Shown here: piece after piece, positions 56,575 through 64,000 of the stretch
Layout: every line of letters begins with the position of its first letter
How positions within the stretch are numbered: the stretch's first letter is position 1
DNA from: Terana coerulea
Lineage: Eukaryota > Basidiomycota > Agaricomycetes > Polyporales > Phanerochaetaceae
Direction of reading: 5' to 3'
DNA length: 64,000 nucleotides
Assembly (NCBI GenBank): GCA_024811115.1
Contig: JAKOGH010000296.1
Span: 1 to 64,000 of the forward strand
Program-made: the position numbers and the translations under genes
Notes under the pieces: model-generated
Database searches by the model: none
Told to the model about the DNA's origin: nothing
What the model saw: the letters and a program-made list of their open reading frames with translations, nothing else

Positions 56575-58531
56575 TCATCCTCCTACAGGGCCATCTGCAT
56601 TCCCGACCGGCATTGTCCCACGTCTTTCCAATTCTTCTCGAAGTGATGCAAATAGACGTTGTGTTCTTTCGGCGTTGGGCTGGTAAAATTGAGGTATGAG
56701 ATAGAACAATCGGCGCGCGGGAAGCAGTTCGTGACGCACCTCTTTGCAACAAGCTATAAGCTTGTCTATAAGTGCCGATTGCCCTTTCTGCACGGTCTCG
56801 TACTCTTGTCGATAGTGCTGTGCATCTGACTCGAACTTGTCTGCTCGCATCTTCTCACCGTCCGCTAGCTGCTTCTGCTCCGCCGCTCGCGCTCTGGATA
56901 GCAGCACCTCCAACTCCTTCGAGCGTATAACGCACTCGAAATGTCGTTCTCGCAACTCATATTGCCGCAGTATGTCCTTTAGGCGTTCTCTAACACTGTC
57001 GACTCATTAGCGAGATGCTTGGTGAGACTCTGAGAGAGACTCACACTCCGTCGAAGATGTCCTCCATCGCCTTCCGCGCCTCCAAAGGATCTTCTTGCCA
57101 GTGCTTTTTCAGCAGCTGTCTGCGTGGTTGCTCAGTCTCGTCCTACCACGTTTGTCAGGCTTTGTACTTTGGGTGAGCACTCGGATGTGCGTACCAGTTC
57201 TTCCGTGCCCGGTCCTTCCGTCAGGTCCATAATCTCGACAGCCAATATCTCATCTCCGTCCTCCATACCCGCCTCCTCCGGTGTTTGATCTGCCTCTAGC
57301 GTTCGTCCGCCATGCGAGAAGATAAACTGCATCGCGCCAGCCGACAGACTCGACGCGGCCGACGTGCCGTTCACCTGCGGGCTGGCCGTGGTCGACCCGC
57401 CCGCAGGTGGCGCCTTGCCGTCACCCTTCTTCTCGCTCGTCTCCATGCGCTCCGTCCACGCGTTAAAGAGGCGCGACAGCTTCGTCTTGCGCGAGATCTT
57501 GAAGAAGAGCTCCGCACGGTACTTGCAGTGCACTTTGACGACGATGTCGGGCATGTCGCGGTACTTGAAGTCCTGCTGCTTCAGCTTGTCCGCCCGCTTC
57601 TGAATCTCCACCTTCATATGTGCGAGCTGCGAGTAGCTGTCAGGATATACGCCGGACTGCATTGTGCGATTACGCACCTGCTGATTGGCTTCGTCCACGG
57701 ACTGCATCAGTCGTTTGCTATCCTCCTAGATGTCTTGTAAGAAACCTTTACTGCGTCCTTCGGTAACGGGACCCACCCGTAGCTTTTTGTTATCCTGCAG
57801 CAATGGTCAAAATGTGCCAACACCCGCATGGATTCGGTGTCACCTTCTGCAGCTCACGAGCAAGGTTCTCCATCTTAGTCTTGGTCTGGTTCGCCTTCGT
57901 CAGCTGACCCTTCGCTTCAGTCAAAGCGATGTGAATCCTGGAAGACTAAGAGTCTGTAAGGCCAAGGCTAACCTGCATCCTTGTCCTTGACTAACTTCTG
58001 CTTCTCCTTAGCGTGGTCGCGTTCTTGCCGTTTAAGCTCGGTGAACTGACATCTCGAGAACGTCAGTAACGAGATTTACGTCGTGCATAACCACCTACCA
58101 GCTCCACGTATCTCTGATGGACGGCGTTGTCTCCCATCCCGGCGACTTTGCTTTGTGCCTCTTCCGCTGTGTAATTTCGTTGGAGAGTACTTCGAGATGG
58201 CCGCACTGGTACGAAACTTACCGATCCGCCTTTCCTCTTCCTCATTATGTATCTCCTCCTCTTCCAATGTAGCAATCCTATTCTTCAGGCTTTCATAAAG
58301 CTGTGACGGGTCTACAGGCGGATCCGGATTCTTCTTCTTTCCTTTCTGATTACTAGGCGGGTGCACGCCATTTGCAGGCCCGTTCGCCTGCCGGCCTGCT
58401 GGCGGAGGCTGCGTAGGGGTAGCCTGCGCATTCGCGTGGGTCGGCGGAGCGGGCGGGGCGGCGGCAGGTGCGGGAGGAGCGGGTCCCGTCGGCGGCGGCC
58501 TGGCCTGCCTCGTCGCTGGCGCACCGTTCAT
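56575..58531 (-). CDS. Taxilin-type coiled-coil protein with an internal SUMO-like domain
   Basis: Eight exons on the minus strand: 58531-58222, 58166-58099, 58045-57973, 57914-57844, 57794-57777 (18 nt), 57725-57195, 57142-57045, 56995-56575; 529 residues, all junctions in phase. Residues 1-75 are Pro/Ala-rich. Residues about 90-235 are coiled coil, with the taxilin-like ENLARELQKDNKKLR. Residues about 239-350 read as a ubiquitin-like fold closest to SUMO/Rad60 SLD: DIVVKVHCKYRAELFFKISR, MQFIFSHGGRTL, MEDGDEILAVEIMD, with an insert rich in Gly/Ser and no GG end. Residues about 391-440 return to taxilin (RERLKDILRQYELRERHF, RSKELEVLLSRAR). A 60-nt in-phase intron at 56744-56685 is possible in the last exon, giving 509 residues. 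Taxilins bind syntaxins in vesicle traffic; the role of the inserted fold is unknown. Confidence 0.75.
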
Positions 58532-60721
58532 AGGTAGGCTCTTCTCGTCCTGCTCGGCACGCGACTGGAATGACCGGGCTGCAGTGCGCGATGGGATGCA
58601 GCTGGCGAAAAGGCGAAGCAGTCCAATGTTTCGTGGCGGGCGTGGTCAGGTAAAGTGAGAGTAAGAAACCAGGGTCAGCTCAAGCTCTACGACCTTTGCC
58701 GCGCCGAGGCGGGTTCGCACACGACGGCCATCTTGCCTCTGCCACTCATCTTCGAACTCACCTTCAACCACTGCTTCCTGCCTCCTCGAACGTCTTACAC
58801 TTAGCTCTTCTGGCAACTACTGACTGTTGTCGGCCTGTGTTCAATCCGCGAATATACTTGGCACTGCTCTGTCTTGACACGCAAAAACGGCGTGGCTTTT
58901 CGCGTCCTCAGAGCTTGATCAAGCAGGTCACACCCCTTCAGTCAATACAACTGCCCAGTCATGTCGTCACCACAGCGTGCAAACAGGATTATTCTTATAC
59001 GGTGCCCGTCATTCTTGATGGGCGTACGAATAGTGAGGGCCGTAATGGGTTGCTCGTAGTAGGCCTCATCGAAGATGAGATAGATGGCAATGAGCAATAT
59101 TGACACGCATACTTATGTACCTCAGTTGAAGAGGCTCATACTGGGCAACTGTACAGGCAGGTAGGTCGTTACTCGTACCATATCGTCTACCATATCTTAC
59201 AGAAAGTGGTTTTATTCGCAGTGCAATACATTTGTTGCCTCATATAGCCTGCGGGGCACCATGAGCAATTTGGATAGACGGGCCAGCGAATTTTATGTGC
59301 TGCCAATTCTGTTACGAGCGCATGTGCGCTTGGCGAGTAGCTACTCGCCCGCCGTTGAATGTCGGTGTCTCGTCGGGAGTCTTGCTTGTTAGAGCTTCTT
59401 GTCCTGATATACTGGCAGGTGGGCCCATGCGTTGTCTTGTCATCCGACCTCTTGCTGACATGCTGTAAGTCGTTCTTAGTGCTATGCTTCTGTCCATCGG
59501 TCAATGGCCGCTTATATGCGTACAGAGCAACCCAGACCAAGTGTCGCAAAGCGCGCTCTGTGTCCATGTACGCCCTCGGTGCGGGATCGACTGCCGATTG
59601 CCACACTTATCTTGTCTCGGGAGCAGATTGTTGCGCGATCATGCTGCAGACTGCCACAAGGGCTGTAACGCGCATGACAGCCATGGAAGGCCGTCGAGAA
59701 AGTAAGTTCTCTTGTCCTGAGTTTGAGTGCTATTCCGTTGACTTCGGCCGTTGTACATCCGCTGGCAGGAAAGTCCGGTCGTGTTGCTTGCCTTCACAAG
59801 GCGCAGTGTACGCTACGGTGCTCGGCGCAGGCGCGTCCCGCTGGGCAGTGGGGGCCCCGCAAGCAAGTCGCGTCCGAGTCCCTCTGACATCAGCGCGTTC
59901 CTGCTCAGTGTCTAGACTCCGAGCCCACGGAAATTGCCTTGGCGCAGCACGGCAGCAGAACATACGCCTACTTGGATCCATCCTGTGGAGATGCAAATCA
60001 TTTCTGCGCGGACATGTGAGGTCATCACTCCCGTGCTGTGATATTATGATCGCTTGGTTGCAAGGGTACGAGAGTTCACGCCATCGCCTGGGATGACCGA
60101 CGTTGCGGTAAGCTGTCCATTGGACGCTGTTATTCCAACATGATCAGCTGACCCTACTTTCTGGTTCAGGATGCTATGATGGTCCGGATCCATGCCTCCA
60201 TCTCCGCAACGCCCTGGCGCGCCGCGCAGGCGTTGCGGCAGAACAACGCGCGACTCCGAGTCCTTGATTTCAGCACCTCATGGCATCGAGTCTAAGGTAC
60301 CAAGAAGCCCCACTGTTATCTACAAATTACTGCGCAAATGAGGCTTGCCCGACGTGCCCAGCTGGCTGTAAGACATCAAACAACCTATACCTTAGGATCT
60401 CTGGAGCTAAGGTCAACTCCGACTAGGCGGGCGAGTGAGCGGATCCACCGAGTCCGAGGACAGCCACGTGGGGGAACGAACTAGCGCTATATTTCGCGTC
60501 CCCGTTTGGCACGCGTTCGGCACAAAACTGCTTCGATTCCTCGAAAACCTATGCCGCGACCCGTGTTGACTGCCTCGGACTTCCCCACTCTTCACAGTCG
60601 GGGAATCATACCTTTTCAGCATGTCGAGACTGGGGAACAGATCAGCCCCGTTCGCTTATATACCCCCGCTGGTCGCGATCGCCTCAACCAACCACCTCCC
60701 TCTCCCTCAAGACCGCCTAAC
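58532..60721. other. Intergenic, about 2.2 kb, no supported gene
   Basis: An open frame of 245 codons at 59359-60096 and one of 135 codons at 58696-59103 are present, but neither shows a domain, a conserved motif or sensible codon usage, and I do not call them. A TATA-like CTTATATAC at about 60655-60663 lies 60 bases before the glucanase start. Confidence 0.45.
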
Positions 60722-62480
<1,759 letters not shown>

Positions 62481-62854
62481 GCGATGGAGAGGCTTTGACA
62501 TCACATCCTACGACATTCTAAAAACAAAACACGTTCTTTGGAGTGGTAGTCACGAACACGACGCTCATATTCCGCCTGATGATGTACTGACTCGCATATA
62601 CCCTTAGGCGCGATACCATTTTCCCCTGTAAAATTAGCGCATGTATTTCACCTAGTCTTGTATGAAGCTTCTCATCACCTTCCGCGTCTTCTGCAAATTC
62701 TCGAGGGAGGACCGGTGATTTGCTGAGTTGACCACTGCGCTTGCCTTTCTCGGCACCGCGTCCGTTCACGGCGCGCTTGTGGTGGTCGGCGTTATCGGCG
62801 ACAAGCAGCTCCTGCTTTACTCCCTCACTCGCACTTCTCTCGGCGACGTTTACG
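62481..62854. other. Intergenic, glucanase to riboflavin synthase
   Basis: No gene seen; the spacing of 374 bases must hold the terminator of one gene and the promoter of the next. Confidence 0.4.
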
Positions 62855-63742
62855 ATGTTCACAGGTCTGGTATGCTTATCCCGGTTCTGCTGGCTCAGCC
62901 CAATGAACGTGATCTGCTGTTAGATCGAGCACTTGGGCACCGTCTCGTCCATCGAGCACGACGCCGGCGGATGCACGCTGACCATCGCGGACTCTGCTGC
63001 CATCCTGGATGATTGCCACACTGGAGACTCCATCGCGGTGAACGGCGCGTGCTTGACAGCGACGGAGTTTGACAAAGTGGAACGCGGAGGGTGGTTCAAG
63101 GTCTGGCTTGCGAACGAGACTTTGGACAGAACGGATCTCGGTGCGTCTGCTCTGCAAGGTGGCTAGCGGAGACAAATCTGATACGTTTTATATGTTGCCT
63201 ATAATGCATCAGGAGAACGCAAAGTGGGGAGATCAAGTCAACCTTGAACGCGCCATGGGTGCGCATGTCCGGTTTGGAGGACACTTCGTGCAGGTGTGTC
63301 CACATCAACGCGAGCGTTAGCTTGAACCTGACCATACACCTAGGCCCATGTTGACACTACGGCGACATTGATCGACAAGAAGCCTGACGGCGACTCCCTA
63401 CGGCTCTTGTTCCAGCTCCCGGAGCCAACCTCTGCAAGACCTTCGCTCCTTCCCTATCTCATTCCCAAGGGCTATGTTGCCATTGACGGCGCCTCTCTTA
63501 CCTTGACCGTCGTGAACGACGCCGACAGGACCTTTGGTGTTATGCTCATCACGCACACCCAAGGGAAGATCACACTTGCGAGGAAATCGATTGGGTCGAA
63601 GGTGAACATTGAGGCGGATATGGTCGGGAAATTTGTTGAGAAGAGTGTGACTGCTGCTTTGAGTGGTGGTGGAAGCAGCCATGTCAAATCACTCGTGGAA
63701 AAGGTGGTGGAGGAGGTCCTCGCAAAGAAAGGAATACAATAA
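62855..63742 (+). CDS. RIB5: Riboflavin synthase
   Basis: Four exons: 62855-62869 (15 nt, MFTGL), 62924-63140, 63213-63293, 63344-63742; about 236 residues. It converts two 6,7-dimethyl-8-ribityllumazine molecules into riboflavin and the pyrimidine precursor. The two lumazine-binding barrels are visible: the first with MFTGL-IEHLGTV and VNGACLTAT, the second with GHFVQ-AHVDT and IDGASLTLT, then SKVNIEADMVGKFVE. Exon 3 is one base too long at GGGG (63226-63229): GERKV precedes it and GDQVNLERAMGAHVRFGGHF continues one frame over, exactly as the family requires. I read it as one extra G. The C-terminal tail (VVEEVLAKKG) is normal. Confidence 0.9.
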
Positions 63743-64000
63743 ACACAACAGCAAATAATAGCGCACAATTGTACTAAGACAAGTACTGGTAGTTTCTTAG
63801 ATGTATTTGAATGTGTCTCGCAATTATAATTTGTTGTCAGCAACCTGTCAGCAAAGGCCCCCGCAGCGAGCGGGTGGCCGACGCGCTGGCCTAAAGTGGA
63901 AGCTTGATCAATTGTGGCGGCGTTCTAGTGAGCCGCCTGGGCCTGCTTGGACTCTGACTATCCGTATGCAACCGAGCTAGCTCTCCCTGCTTGCTACTTC
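63743..64000. other. Right end, no supported gene
   Basis: Short 3' flank of riboflavin synthase; nothing recognised. Confidence 0.4.

Noticed and set aside
57132..57707. A free-standing SUMO gene
   Set aside because: There is no GG terminus, no start codon at the head of the domain, and the exon continues in phase into coiled coil on both sides.
58696..59103. 135-codon open frame upstream of the glucanase
   Set aside because: No recognisable family, no start context and no downstream exons; left as intergenic.
59359..60096. 245-codon open frame on the plus strand
   Set aside because: No motif, Cys/Ser/Arg-rich product and no splice partners; sits in a long intergenic gap.

Overview
The window is nuclear DNA from a filamentous basidiomycete, most likely an Agaricomycete (mushroom or wood-decay fungus). 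Genes are split by many 45-85 nt GT-AG introns with CTAAC/CTGAC-like branch sites. Intergenic gaps are short, several genes are head-to-head, and the best protein matches are eukaryotic housekeeping families: IPK1, BRCA2/Brh2, NAF1, UAP1, MPP-alpha, PFA4, riboflavin synthase and RSC bromodomain protein. Exon models were built by hand from splice consensus, phase and family conservation.

Layout: 1-1.77 kb, no supported gene. 1.77-3.85 kb, an NR2C2AP-like gene (-) head-to-head with a tyrosine phosphatase (+). 4.2-11.9 kb, a tandem array of four NADPH:quinone-oxidoreductase-like genes with matching intron positions, plus a decayed fifth copy. 12.3-19.4 kb, three members (two +, one -) of a family I do not recognise, with cysteine/histidine fingers and a C-terminal SAM-like helical domain, flanking an inositol-pentakisphosphate 2-kinase. 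20.9-30.9 kb: F-box protein, ING-type PHD protein (-), CutC (-), delta-9 desaturase with cytochrome b5 tail, double-bromodomain RSC4-like protein. 31.0-43.0 kb: PFA4 palmitoyltransferase (-), a basic mitochondrial-type protein, a charged nuclear-type protein (-), a WSC-domain secreted protein, mitochondrial EF-Ts (-), NAF1, alkaline ceramidase (-). 43.4-48.7 kb: an ambiguous tRNA-like/exon segment, MPP-alpha, remains of F-box genes. 48.8-52.7 kb: a BRCA2/Brh2 orthologue (-). 52.9-54.0 kb: a non-autonomous hAT-type element with intact 8-bp target duplication and a second inverted-repeat element. 54.8-63.7 kb: UAP1, a predicted taxilin-type coiled-coil protein carrying an internal SUMO-like fold (-), a GH5 exo-beta-1,3-glucanase and riboflavin synthase.

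Functionally this is mostly a patchwork of unrelated core genes; only the quinone reductase array, the finger/SAM-like family and the F-box remains look like lineage-specific expansions. A striking overall feature is that many otherwise conserved genes carry one single-base indel, usually in a short homopolymer. I read this mainly as residual sequence error rather than as many pseudogenes, and I mark each place.
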